64,000 bases of DNA, from assembly GCF_018531425.1 (NCBI RefSeq), contig NZ_JAHBOI010000001.1, positions 310,001 to 374,000 of the forward strand, given 5' to 3'. Shown here in pieces: positions 1-8,208 of the stretch. The first letter of the stretch is position 1; the number at the start of each line of letters is the position of its first letter. A program made the position numbers and the translations under genes. The DNA comes from Paenarthrobacter sp. DKR-5 (GTDB lineage Bacteria; Actinomycetota; Actinomycetes; Actinomycetales; Micrococcaceae). Under the pieces are notes generated by a model. It saw nothing but the letters and a program-made list of their open reading frames with translations. It did no database searches and was not told the DNA's origin.

Positions 1-17
1 CGGCACCCCCGCGGGTA

Positions 18-41
18 TTACCTAATGAACATTCGGTAAAT
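18..41. promoter_or_regulatory. putative PaaR/TetR operator upstream of paaI-paaK
   Basis: The stretch contains the dyad TTACC(18-22)...GGTAA(35-39) with an inner AATG/CATT pair. Its right half, ending TTCGGT, resembles the CGGT half of the other PaaR-like boxes here. It lies about 20 bp before the paaI start. It is the most degenerate of the four sites and its half-site spacing differs from the other three, so the assignment is tentative. Confidence 0.4.
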
Positions 42-59
42 AACTGTGAGAGGTGCCAC

Positions 60-521
60 ATGCCCGACATCGACGTCGAGTCGCTCACCGCTGACCTTGC
101 GCATCCGATCCTGGAGAACGACTACGCCACCCGCTGGATGGGCGTCGAGGTCCTTACCCTCGAACCGGGCCTGGTCCGCATCCGCATGAGGGTGCGCCAG
201 GAGATGCTCAACGGCTTCGGCATCACCCACGGCGGAATGATCTTCGCCTTCGCGGACACGGCCTTCGCCCTCGTCTGCAACGACCCGCTTGGCGACGGCG
301 GCACAAGCACCGTCGCCACGGGTGCCGACATCAGCTTCCTGCGCGCCACCCGCCTGGACGACGAGCTCACGGCCACCGCCACACTGCGCAGCCACCAGGG
401 CCGCACCGGAATCTACGACATCCAAGTGACCACACCGGGCGACGACGGCAGCGACGTCGTCGTCGCCGAATTCCGCGGCCGCAGCCGCACCGTCAGCAAC
501 ACCGCCATCAGCAAGAAATAA
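60..521 (+). CDS. paaI: hydroxyphenylacetyl-CoA thioesterase PaaI
   Basis: A 153-residue hotdog-fold thioesterase. The signature is the HGGMIFAFADTAFA segment around residues 58-71, with the catalytic Asp in ADTA. In the phenylacetate pathway PaaI hydrolyses ring-hydroxylated phenylacetyl-CoA and related thioesters, releasing CoA trapped in dead-end products. The ATG is preceded by GAGAGG seven bases upstream. The paaK start follows after 11 bp, so the two genes are almost certainly cotranscribed. The upstream paa genes, if present, would lie beyond the left edge of the window. Confidence 0.9.
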   Translation: MPDIDVESLTADLAHPILENDYATRWMGVEVLTLEPGLVRIRMRVRQEMLNGFGITHGGMIFAFADTAFALVCNDPLGDGGTSTVATGADISFLRATRLDDELTATATLRSHQGRTGIYDIQVTTPGDDGSDVVVAEFRGRSRTVSNTAISKK

Positions 522-532
522 GAGGCTTCCCC

Positions 533-1894
533 GTGACCACCCTTGCCACCGCATCAGCCGCCGACTCCGCCCAGCCCGCAGCCGCCACGGGCGCCGACCA
601 GCCCGCTACCCTCGACGCAGAGGAGCGCATGAGCCGCGACGAGCTCGAAGCGCTTCAGCTCCGGCGGCTGCAGCACACCGTCGCGTACGCCTACGAGAAG
701 GTCCCCCTGTACACGCGCAAGTTCGACGACGCCGGGGTGCACCCGAGCGACCTGAAGGAGCTCAGCGACCTCGCGAAGTTCCCGTACACGACCAAGGAGG
801 ACCTGCGCCAGTCCTACCCGTTCGGCATGTTCGCGGTCCCCCAGCGGGAGGTTGCCCGCATCCATGCCTCCTCCGGCACCACCGGACGCCCCACCGTCGT
901 CGGCTACACGAAGAACGACCTGAGGAACTGGGCGAACCTGGTGGCCCGCTCGATGCGCGCCTCGGGGGTACGGCCGGGCCACAAGGTGCAGGTCTCCTAC
1001 GGGTACGGCCTGTTCACCGGCGGCCTGGGCGCCCACGCCGGCGCCGAGGCGCTGGGCACCACCGTGATCCCGATGTCCGGCGGCCAGACGGAGAAGCAGA
1101 TCCAGCTGATCCAGGACTTCGAGCCGGACGTCATCATGTGCACGCCCACCTACCTGCTGACCATCATGGACGCCATGCAGCACATGGGCCTGGACCCGCG
1201 GGCCACGTCGCTGAAGTACGCCGTTCTCGGCGCCGAGCCGTGGACCGAGGAGATGCGGCACGAACTCGAACTCGGGCTGGGCATTGACGCCTGCGACATC
1301 TATGGCCTCTCGGAGGTCATGGGCCCGGGGGTGGCGGGCGAATGCGTGGAAACCAAGGACGGCGCACACATCTGGGAGGACCACTTCCGCCCCGAAATCG
1401 TCGACCCGTTCGACATCTCCAAGGTGCTCGGCGACGGCGAGCACGGCGAACTGGTCTTCACCTCCCTCACCAAAGAGGCACTGCCGATCATCCGCTACCG
1501 CACCAAGGACCTGACCCGGCTGCTGCCCGGGACCGCCCGGCCCTCGATGCGCCGGATGGGCCGGATCACCGGCCGCAGCGACGACATGATCATCCTGCGC
1601 GGCGTGAACCTCTTCCCCTCGCAGGTGGAGGAGATAGCGCTGCGCATCCCCGCCCTGAGCCCGCATTTCCAGCTCGAGATCACCCGGCCCGGACGGATGG
1701 ACCAGCTCACGGTCAAGATCGAGCCCCGCGACGGCACCACTGCCGAGCAGCGCGAGGCGGCCGGGGCGGATCTGGCCAAGCAGATCAAGATCCACATTGG
1801 CTCCACCGCCCGGATCCACGTCGTCGAGCCCGGCAGCCTCGAGCGCTCCAACGGCAAGCTGCGCCGCATCTATGACCTGCGGGAGAAGGCCTGA
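533..1894 (+). CDS. paaK: phenylacetate--CoA ligase PaaK
   Basis: A 453-residue adenylate-forming enzyme that activates phenylacetate with ATP and CoA to phenylacetyl-CoA, the first committed step of aerobic phenylacetate degradation. The AMP-binding loop SSGTTGRPTVVGYT is near residues 115-128, YGLSEVMGPG is near 258, and the C-terminal RSDDMIILRGVNLFPSQVEE segment carries the hinge. A poorly conserved Ala/Pro-rich N-terminus of about 25 residues precedes the family core. The start is GTG. It sits directly after paaI. Confidence 0.93.
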   Translation: MTTLATASAADSAQPAAATGADQPATLDAEERMSRDELEALQLRRLQHTVAYAYEKVPLYTRKFDDAGVHPSDLKELSDLAKFPYTTKEDLRQSYPFGMFAVPQREVARIHASSGTTGRPTVVGYTKNDLRNWANLVARSMRASGVRPGHKVQVSYGYGLFTGGLGAHAGAEALGTTVIPMSGGQTEKQIQLIQDFEPDVIMCTPTYLLTIMDAMQHMGLDPRATSLKYAVLGAEPWTEEMRHELELGLGIDACDIYGLSEVMGPGVAGECVETKDGAHIWEDHFRPEIVDPFDISKVLGDGEHGELVFTSLTKEALPIIRYRTKDLTRLLPGTARPSMRRMGRITGRSDDMIILRGVNLFPSQVEEIALRIPALSPHFQLEITRPGRMDQLTVKIEPRDGTTAEQREAAGADLAKQIKIHIGSTARIHVVEPGSLERSNGKLRRIYDLREKA

Positions 1895-1904
1895 GCGGCC
1901 CCGG

Positions 1905-1918
1905 ACCGACCGTCCGGT
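1905..1918. promoter_or_regulatory. PaaR-like operator before the TetR gene
   Basis: ACCGACCGTCCGGT matches every fixed position of the pattern ACCGNNCGNNCGGT, which I recall as the core of the PaaR box of Corynebacterium glutamicum. It lies 18 bp before the TetR-family gene, the expected place for autoregulation. Confidence 0.6.
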
Positions 1919-1936
1919 CATGAGAGACTAGCCGGT

Positions 1937-2545
1937 ATGCCCAGCTCCAACGGAACCACCACCGCCGCGCGCCGCGGCCGCCCCGGCTACGACCAGCAGT
2001 CGGTCCTGAAGATCGCCGTCGACGTCTTCAACCGGCACGGCTACGACGCCACGTCGATGGGCATCCTGGCCGACAACCTGGGCATCTCCAAGTCCGCGAT
2101 CTACCACCACGTCCCGTCCAAGGGGGACCTGCTGCGGCTCGCGCTGGAACATGCGCTGGGCGGCCTCGAGGCCATCCTGACGGCCCCGGGCGCCAACGAG
2201 GGGCCGGCGGACGCGCGGCTCGAGTTCGTACTCCGGCACACGGTCGCCGTGCTGGTGGACCGGCTGCCCTTCGTGACGCTGCTGCTGCGGCTGCGCGGGA
2301 ACACCGACGTCGAGCGGGAAGCACTCGAGCGCCGGCGCGCCTTCGACCACCGCGTGGCGGCGCTGGTGGCGGCGGCGCGCGACGAGGGCTCGGTCCGCAA
2401 GGACATCGACCCGCGCACCACCACCCGCCTGATCTTCGGGATGATCAACTCGATCGTGGAATGGTACCGGCCCGGCGGGACGCTCTCCCCCTCCAAGCTC
2501 GCGGACGACGTCGTCGCCGTCGCCTTCGAGGGCCTGCACAGCTGA
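1937..2545 (+). CDS. paaR: TetR/AcrR-family regulator, probable PaaR
   Basis: A 202-residue regulator with a typical TetR N-terminal helix-turn-helix (residues about 18-64, including MGILADNLGISKSAIYHHV) and a C-terminal ligand domain. PaaR proteins repress phenylacetate genes and are released by phenylacetyl-CoA. The assignment as PaaR rests on position right after paaK, with a box directly upstream and further boxes at the other paa units; no ligand residue can be read from sequence. The gene ends at a convergent palindrome shared with the next gene. Confidence 0.75.
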   Translation: MPSSNGTTTAARRGRPGYDQQSVLKIAVDVFNRHGYDATSMGILADNLGISKSAIYHHVPSKGDLLRLALEHALGGLEAILTAPGANEGPADARLEFVLRHTVAVLVDRLPFVTLLLRLRGNTDVEREALERRRAFDHRVAALVAAARDEGSVRKDIDPRTTTRLIFGMINSIVEWYRPGGTLSPSKLADDVVAVAFEGLHS

Positions 2546-2565
2546 CCCGAAGACCCGCGTTCCCC

Positions 2566-2630
2566 TGCGCGAACGGCCGCTAACGGCGACTTTTTCCGAC
2601 GAAAGGTCGCCGTTAGCGGCCGTTCGCGCA
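2566..2630. repeat. interspersed palindrome, copy A (convergent gene ends)
   Basis: Perfect 25-bp inverted arms (2566-2590 and 2606-2630) enclose a T-rich/A-rich centre that pairs further, giving a stem of about 30 bp. The left arm reads TGCGCGAACGGCCGCTAACG and onward. It lies between convergent genes and probably acts as a bidirectional terminator. The same half-sites recur at four other places in the window. Confidence 0.8.
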
Positions 2631-2631
2631 G

Positions 2632-3402
2632 TCAGCGGAAGAAGCCGATGAGCACGGGCGCGAGGACGTCCGCGGCGACGGCGTGGTCCTGGCCATCGAT
2701 CTTTTGCGCCCTGGCTCCCGGAACGGCGGCCACGACAGCCTCCGCCGACGCCGCGGCCCACGCCGGGCTCGCCCCGCCGTACAGTGCCAGCGTGGGCGCG
2801 GTGACGGCGGCGAGCCGCTCTGCCGGAACCGAGCCGTCCCCGGTGATGGCGACGTCGTACGGGAGCGTATGGGCCAGTTCCAGCAGGGCCGGCCACCACG
2901 GCGTCTTCGTCATGGCCTCGTCGAAGTCCGCTCCGGTGAACCGGATGAACATTTCGACGGCGGCTCCCCGGTCCCCCGCCGCCAACGCCTTATCCAGCCG
3001 CGCCGGCAGCCCGGCCTGCGCCTCGTTGTCCTCGGACTGGGTCAGGTACGGCGGTTCGTACACCGCGAGCCGGCTGACCCGCTGGTCTGCCGCGGCGGCC
3101 TCGAGGGCCAGGATCGCCCCGGACGAGTGGCCGTAGACGCACACGTTGTCCCCGGCTGCGTCGATCACGGCCTGCAGGTCCTCGACTTCGCGGGCGACGG
3201 CGTAGGGCTGGGAGTCGGTGCTCTGCCCGCGGCCGCGGCGGTCGTAGGCGTAGACGGTGAAGTGCGGGGCCAGTTCGGTGGCGAGCGGTCCCGCGGAATG
3301 CCTGCTGTTCAACGCTCCGCCGACCAGGATGACGGCCGGCCCTGAGCCGCTGCTCTGGTAGGCGATAGTTGTTCCGTCAGCAGAGCGGGTGGTCATGGAC
3401 AT
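2632..3402 (-). CDS. alpha/beta hydrolase
   Basis: A 256-residue single-domain alpha/beta hydrolase. The nucleophile elbow is YGHSSG near residues 91-96, the oxyanion strand is VILVGGALN near residue 25, and the catalytic His is in GQDHAV near the C-terminus. The family includes esterases, haloperoxidases and lactonases, and the substrate cannot be told. It interrupts the paa region but carries no PaaR-like box, so a role in phenylacetate metabolism is not supported. The start is ATG at MSMTTRSADG. Confidence 0.8.
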   Translation of the reverse strand: MSMTTRSADGTTIAYQSSGSGPAVILVGGALNSRHSAGPLATELAPHFTVYAYDRRGRGQSTDSQPYAVAREVEDLQAVIDAAGDNVCVYGHSSGAILALEAAAADQRVSRLAVYEPPYLTQSEDNEAQAGLPARLDKALAAGDRGAAVEMFIRFTGADFDEAMTKTPWWPALLELAHTLPYDVAITGDGSVPAERLAAVTAPTLALYGGASPAWAAASAEAVVAAVPGARAQKIDGQDHAVAADVLAPVLIGFFR

Positions 3403-3498
3403 GGCAATCCCCCTTCATCCGGCGGCCCGGGCGGCTCCGGCCGGTACGGGGTGAAACCCTAGTGGATCCGGGCCCGCTTCTGAAGAGGCATTCCTCCC

Positions 3499-3562
3499 GG
3501 CGAGCGGCCAGCAACGGCGGCCTCTCTTCGGAACATCCCGCCGTTGCCGGCCGTTCGCGCCC
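3499..3562. repeat. interspersed palindrome, copy B
   Basis: Imperfect inverted arms (left GCGAGCGGCCAGCAACGGCG, right CGCCGTTGCCGGCCGTTCGC) are related to copies A and C. Unlike those, it lies in a divergent intergenic region (3403-3707), so terminating convergent genes cannot be its only role. The rest of that 305-bp gap holds no recognisable gene; a possible -10 TAGATT lies upstream of the phospholipase gene. Confidence 0.7.
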
Positions 3563-3707
3563 CGGGTGAACTCTTGCGGAACAAACCGGAAATACCGGAT
3601 TTTCGGGCCTTACCGCCAAGTAGATTGCTTTTGGCAACAACCACTTTCCTCGCTCCGAGGCAGCTGGGCGCCGGCCACGGCCGCGCCCACGGAATGATTG
3701 GACACCC

Positions 3708-5402
3708 ATGAAGTACATCAACAAACGCGTCGCGGCCGTCACGGGCGCCGCAGCGCTGGCCACGTCGGCATTCGGTGCCGGATTCCTCGGCATGCCTGCC
3801 GCCAGCGCACAGGACAGCGCCGGCTCCACGGCCACCCCGATCAAGCACGTTGTGGTGATCTACGGCGAAAACGTCTCCTTCGACCACTACTTCGCCACCT
3901 ACCCCAAGGCCGCCAACACCCCTGGCGAAACCCAGCAGGGCTCGGGCGCGAAAGCCGCGACCTTCAAAGCCTCGGACGACACTCCGAAGAACATCAACAC
4001 GCTGGCCAACGCCGGCCTGCTCGCCCCCAACAACCCGAACTCGGCCCAGCCGGAGCGGCTCTCCCCGTCGCAGGCAGTCACCTGCGACCAGAACCACGAG
4101 TACACGGCCGAGCAGAAGGCCTACAACGGCGGCGCGATGGACAAGTTCGTCGAGAACACCAGCACGGACGCCTGCGGCACCAACCAGTACGGCCGCAAGG
4201 GCCTGACCATGGACTACTACGACGGCAACACCGTCACCGGGCTGTGGAACTACGCGCAGAACTACGCGATGAGCGATAACCACTTCAGCACCACCTTCGG
4301 CCCCTCCACCCCGGGCGCGCTGAACCTGGTCTCCGGCCAGACCCACGGCGTGAAGGAATTCACCGCCGCGGGCCAGCCCGCCACCACCCCGTCGGCCGGC
4401 AGCTACACCGTGCGCCAGCCCGACGCCAGCGGCGTCGGCACCGTCATCGGCGACCCGGACCCGGTCTACGATGACTGCTCCAACTCCAGCCACGCCAAGT
4501 CGAACAACCTCGCCGGCATGACCGGCACCAACGTCGGCGACCTGCTCAACAAGAAGGGCGTGTCCTGGGGCTGGTTCCAGGGCGGCTTCGCTCCGACGAC
4601 GGCGGCCACGGCCTCCGCGCCGGCTGCCTGCAAGTCCAGCCACACCAACGCCGCCGGTGCGACCGTCACTGACTACTCGCCGCACCACGAGCCGTTCCAG
4701 TACTACGCCTCCACCGCGAACCCGCACCACCTGGCCCCGGCCAGCGACGCGGAGATCGGCCACAGCGGCCAGGCCAACCACCAGTACGACCTGAGCGAGT
4801 TCGACAAGGTCGTCAACACGGACAATCTGCCCGCCGTGTCCTTCCTCAAGGCCGGGATGTTCCAGGACGGCCACGCCGCCTACTCGGACCCGATCGATGA
4901 GCAGAACTTCATCACCAAGACGATCAACCAGATCCAGAAGTCCAAGAACTGGGACAGCACCGCCGTCGTCCTCGCCTATGACGACTCTGACGGCTGGTAC
5001 GACCACGTCGCCGCGAAGGTGAAGAACTCCTCCAACACGGCCGACGACGCCGCCTGGTGCCAGAACGCCGCGGCCAGCGGGGTTCCGATGGCCGGCGGCT
5101 ACGCCGACCGCTGCGGCCCCGGCCCGCGCCAGCCGCTGGTGATCGTCTCCCCCTTCGCGAAGAAGAACTTCGTGGACCACACTCAGACCGACCAGGCATC
5201 GATCCTGCGCTTCATTGAGGACAACTGGTCCACCGGCCAGATCGGCGACGCCTCCGCGGATGCGACCGCTGGTTCGCTGAGCGCCATGTTCAACTTCCAC
5301 CATGAGCGCCAGGACAAGGTGCTGCTCAATGAGCAGACCGGCGCCGTCGCCTCGATCCTGCACGGCAACCACGCCCGCGGGGACGAGCGCAGCGGCCAGT
5401 AG
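3708..5402 (+). CDS. secreted phospholipase C / acid phosphatase family protein
   Basis: A 564-residue phosphoesterase of the bacterial phospholipase C/AcpA acid phosphatase family. It has a signal peptide (basic MKYINKR, hydrophobic stretch to about residue 28, cleavage near ASAQD). The first family motif GENVSFDHYFATYP is at about 52-65, NHFSTTFGPSTPG follows near 190, and the late motif has YDDSDGWYDH near 425 and CGPGPRQPLVIVSPFAKKNFVDH near 470. It probably releases phosphate or phospho-alcohols outside the cell. No neighbouring gene explains its position and no clear phosphate-response box was found. Confidence 0.88.
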   Translation: MKYINKRVAAVTGAAALATSAFGAGFLGMPAASAQDSAGSTATPIKHVVVIYGENVSFDHYFATYPKAANTPGETQQGSGAKAATFKASDDTPKNINTLANAGLLAPNNPNSAQPERLSPSQAVTCDQNHEYTAEQKAYNGGAMDKFVENTSTDACGTNQYGRKGLTMDYYDGNTVTGLWNYAQNYAMSDNHFSTTFGPSTPGALNLVSGQTHGVKEFTAAGQPATTPSAGSYTVRQPDASGVGTVIGDPDPVYDDCSNSSHAKSNNLAGMTGTNVGDLLNKKGVSWGWFQGGFAPTTAATASAPAACKSSHTNAAGATVTDYSPHHEPFQYYASTANPHHLAPASDAEIGHSGQANHQYDLSEFDKVVNTDNLPAVSFLKAGMFQDGHAAYSDPIDEQNFITKTINQIQKSKNWDSTAVVLAYDDSDGWYDHVAAKVKNSSNTADDAAWCQNAAASGVPMAGGYADRCGPGPRQPLVIVSPFAKKNFVDHTQTDQASILRFIEDNWSTGQIGDASADATAGSLSAMFNFHHERQDKVLLNEQTGAVASILHGNHARGDERSGQ

Positions 5403-5416
5403 GCACACCGCGCTGC

Positions 5417-5479
5417 AGCGAACGGCCGGTTACGGCGGCTTCCCGCGAGGGAAAGTCGCCGTAACCGGCCGTTCGCGCT
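5417..5479. repeat. interspersed palindrome, copy C (convergent gene ends)
   Basis: The arms AGCGAACGGCCGGTTACGGC (from 5417) and its near-complement ending GCGCT (5479) flank a short centre. It lies between the convergent phospholipase and paaZ genes, as copy A lies between paaR and the hydrolase. Probable shared terminator. Confidence 0.78.
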
Positions 5480-5506
5480 TAAGCCTTGCTGCTCGGGTCT
5501 TAGTGC

Positions 5507-7609
5507 TTAGTGCTTTTCGACGAGGGTGAGCACGTCATAGGCCGCGACGATCTCGTCCCTCTGGTTGTGCAGGACGGCGTCCCAGCGCACCTCGCCGTAT
5601 TCGTCCGTCACGCGCGGGGTGATCTGCTTGCAGGTCAGGGTGACGCGGATGGAGTCCCCGGCGGCCACCGGCGTGATGAAGCGCAGGTTCTCCAGCCCGT
5701 AATTGGCCAGCACCGGCCCCGGTGCGGGCTCGACGAAGAGCCCTGCGGCCCAGGAGAGCAGCAGGTAGCCGTGCGCCACGATGCCGGGGAAGAACGGGTT
5801 CGCCTCCGCCGCCTCCTGGTTGGTGTGCGCGTAGAACGTATCCCCGGTGCTCTGCGCGAAGGCGCTGATGTCCTCCAGGCGCACCTCGCGCAGGCCGGAG
5901 GCCACGCCGTCGCCGATCCGCAGCGTCGTGAGGGATTTCCGGAAGGGGTGCTCGACGTCGGCCGATCCCCCGAAGGCAGGGTCCCCCGCCAGCCGCTGGG
6001 CCGCGCCGGTGTGCCAGACCCCGGTGACGGCCGTAAGCATGTCCGGGGAGCCCTGCAGGGCGGTGCGCTGCATGTGGTGCTTGACCGAGCGGATGCCGCC
6101 AAGCTCCTCGCCGCCGCCCGCGCGCCCGGGTCCGCCGTGCACCAGGTGCGGGACCGGGGAGCCGTGCCCGGTCGAGGTGCGGGCGTCGTCCCGGTTGAGC
6201 ACCAGCACGCGGCCGTGGTGTGCGGCGATGCCCGTCACGAGGGCGCGGGCAGTGTCCGGGTCGTTGGTTGCGACCGTGGCCACCAGCGAGCCGGACCCGA
6301 GGGCGGCCAGCCGCACGGCGTCGTCGAGGTCCGTGTAGCCGATCACCGAGGTGACCGGGCCGAAGCATTCCACCGAGTGGATCTCGGGGGTTTCCGGGTC
6401 CTCCCAGGTCATGACGACCGGACCCATGAACGCTCCCCGGGCATCGGTGCCGGTGCCCTCCGCGCGGGTGACGGCCGGGTCATCGAGCGTGCCGTAGGCG
6501 ATCTCGCCGCCGGCGTCGATCAGCCGCTGGACCGAGGCGCGCACGTCGGCGAGCTGCTCGAGCGAGGCCAGCGCGCCCATGGTCACGCCCTCCGCCCGCG
6601 GGTCCCCGAGCACCACGCGCTGGTCCACCCGGGCCGCGGTGGCTGCCACCACCTCTTCGACCAGCTCCCGGGGCACGATGGTGCGGCGGATGCTGGTGCA
6701 CTTCTGCCCGGCCTTGACGGTCATCTCGGTTACCAGGGACTTGATGAACGCGTCGAATTCCGGCGTGCCGGGGACGGCGTCAGGGCCCAGGATGGCCGCG
6801 TTGAGCGAGTCCGTCTCGGAGGTGAAGCGGACCCCGCCCTGGACGACGTTCGGGTGGCCCTTGAGCGCGTTGGCAGTGGAGGCCGAGCCGGTGAAGGAGA
6901 CCAGGTCCCGGTAGTCAAGCACGTCGAGCACCGTCCGCGCGGACCCGGAGATGAGCTGCAGCGAACCGGCCGGCAGGATGCCGGACTCGACGATCACGCG
7001 CACGGCTGCCTCGGTGAGGTACCCGGTCGGGGTCGCCGGCTTGACGATGCTGGGCACCCCGGCCAAAAATGCCGGCGCAAACTTCTCCAGCATGCCCCAG
7101 ACGGGGAAGTTGAACGCGTTGATTTGCACGGCGACGCCGGGGATCCGGGTGTAGATGTGCTCGCCGAGGAAGGAGCCGTCCTTCGAGAGGGTCTCCACCG
7201 GGCCCTCGACGATGACATTGGCGTTGGGCAGTTCGCGCCGGCCCTTCGAGGAGAACGTGAAGAGCACCCCGATGCCGCCGTCGATGTCGATCATCGAGTC
7301 GATTTTGGTGGCGCCGGTGCGGGCGGAGACGTCGTAGAGCTCCTCGCGGCGGCCGTTGAGGTAGGTGGCGAGCTCCTTGAGCTTGAGCGCCCGCTCATGG
7401 ATGGTGAGCTGCCCCAGCTCGCGCTGGCCGACCGTGCGGCCGTGGGCGACGACGGCGGCGAGGTCAAGGCCGTCCGTGCTGACCAGGCCGAGAATTTCAC
7501 CGGTGCTCGCATCGCGCACCTCGGCACCGGAACTTACGGCGGCGGGGGTCCACCAGGCATCGAGCACGTAGCTCGGGACGACGGCGGTTTCAGTCGCGGC
7601 AGCGGTCAT
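5507..7609 (-). CDS. paaZ: bifunctional oxepin-CoA hydrolase / 3-oxo-5,6-dehydrosuberyl-CoA semialdehyde dehydrogenase PaaZ
   Basis: A 700-residue fusion. An aldehyde dehydrogenase domain (about 1-530) has FTGSAST, the Glu in TSETDSLNAA and the catalytic Cys in GQKCTSIRR. A MaoC-like hydratase domain (about 550-700) has the Asp/His pair in STGDTFYAH and the PFFPGIVAHGY segment. The hydratase opens the oxepin-CoA ring and the dehydrogenase oxidises the resulting aldehyde. The start MTAAATETAVV was chosen because GGAAGGAAC precedes it; the frame stays open upstream without a family match. It is divergent from a thioesterase across a PaaR-like box. Confidence 0.93.
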   Translation of the reverse strand: MTAAATETAVVPSYVLDAWWTPAAVSSGAEVRDASTGEILGLVSTDGLDLAAVVAHGRTVGQRELGQLTIHERALKLKELATYLNGRREELYDVSARTGATKIDSMIDIDGGIGVLFTFSSKGRRELPNANVIVEGPVETLSKDGSFLGEHIYTRIPGVAVQINAFNFPVWGMLEKFAPAFLAGVPSIVKPATPTGYLTEAAVRVIVESGILPAGSLQLISGSARTVLDVLDYRDLVSFTGSASTANALKGHPNVVQGGVRFTSETDSLNAAILGPDAVPGTPEFDAFIKSLVTEMTVKAGQKCTSIRRTIVPRELVEEVVAATAARVDQRVVLGDPRAEGVTMGALASLEQLADVRASVQRLIDAGGEIAYGTLDDPAVTRAEGTGTDARGAFMGPVVMTWEDPETPEIHSVECFGPVTSVIGYTDLDDAVRLAALGSGSLVATVATNDPDTARALVTGIAAHHGRVLVLNRDDARTSTGHGSPVPHLVHGGPGRAGGGEELGGIRSVKHHMQRTALQGSPDMLTAVTGVWHTGAAQRLAGDPAFGGSADVEHPFRKSLTTLRIGDGVASGLREVRLEDISAFAQSTGDTFYAHTNQEAAEANPFFPGIVAHGYLLLSWAAGLFVEPAPGPVLANYGLENLRFITPVAAGDSIRVTLTCKQITPRVTDEYGEVRWDAVLHNQRDEIVAAYDVLTLVEKH

Positions 7610-7651
7610 CGTTGACGGTTCCTTCCGGGAAACAGCGGCGCCCGGAGATAA

Positions 7652-7673
7652 ACTGACCGGGCGTTCGGTAATA
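7652..7673. promoter_or_regulatory. PaaR-like operator between paaZ and the divergent thioesterase gene
   Basis: The core ACCGGGCGTTCGGT (7656-7669) matches all fixed positions of ACCGNNCGNNCGGT, and the flanks ACTG and AATA fit the longer motif partly. It is placed to control both divergent genes. This is the best match of the four. Confidence 0.65.
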
Positions 7674-7727
7674 TAGCTAGCGTACATGAAGGTGCTGCGA
7701 TGCACAGCAGCTGCGAGGAGGCCCCCC

Positions 7728-8147
7728 TTGAGCGAGCAAAGCCCTGCCGAACCCTGGACGATCGTGCTCGGCGAGCTCGACGAGAAGATGGGCGTGAAGA
7801 TCCTTGAGCAGTCCGCCGAGCGCGTCGTGGCGACCATGCCCGTGGAGGGGAACCGGCAGTCTTTCGGGCTGCTGCACGGTGGCGCCTCGCTGGCGTTCGG
7901 GGAGGCGATTGGCTCCTGGGCGGCGGTGATCCATGCCGGACCGGGCCGGTCCGCCGTCGGCGTCGATGTTTCCGCCACGCACCACCGCTCGGCGCGCAGC
8001 GGCACTGTCACAGGCATCGCCACGGCCCTGCACCTGGGCCGCACCACCACCAGCCATGAGGTGGTCCTCTACGACGAGCAGCAGCGCAGGCTCTGCACGC
8101 TGCGGATCACCAACCTCATCCTGGACCGGCCCAAGCCCGGCGAGTAG
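7728..8147 (+). CDS. hotdog-fold PaaI-family thioesterase (second copy)
   Basis: A 139-residue hotdog thioesterase with the motif LLHGGASLAFGEAIGSW (about residues 45-61), in which Glu is the likely catalytic residue, unlike the Asp of the paaI product. This places it nearer the EntH/YbgC-like group. The TTG at 7728 was chosen because GAGGAGG lies six bases before it; an in-frame ATG at 7686 has no ribosome site and overlaps the promoter region. Divergence from paaZ across a PaaR-like box suggests it hydrolyses stalled CoA intermediates of the pathway. Confidence 0.8.
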   Translation: MSEQSPAEPWTIVLGELDEKMGVKILEQSAERVVATMPVEGNRQSFGLLHGGASLAFGEAIGSWAAVIHAGPGRSAVGVDVSATHHRSARSGTVTGIATALHLGRTTTSHEVVLYDEQQRRLCTLRITNLILDRPKPGE

Positions 8148-8208
8148 GCCCCGGCGGATTCCTCCGCCGCCCCTGTCCGGGAGCGGATTCGTCCGCCAGA
8201 ATTGCTGC

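Noticed and set aside
554-1921. A 455-codon open frame opposite paaK
   Set aside because: The paaK frame is clearly the coding one by motifs; the opposite frame is composition-driven and has no recognisable domain.
3403-3707. Phosphate-starvation (PhoP) box before the phospholipase gene
   Set aside because: No convincing pair of direct GTTCACC-like repeats was found in the 305-bp gap.
3459-5408. A 649-codon open frame opposite the phospholipase gene
   Set aside because: The sequence is dominated by Val/Gly/Arg repeats with no fold signature, and its end runs through the palindrome at 3499.
2566-5479. Insertion sequence or MITE flanked by the palindromes at 2566, 3499 and 5417
   Set aside because: No transposase or target-site duplication was seen, the copies flank ordinary genes, and further copies occur far away, fitting an interspersed element better than one transposon.
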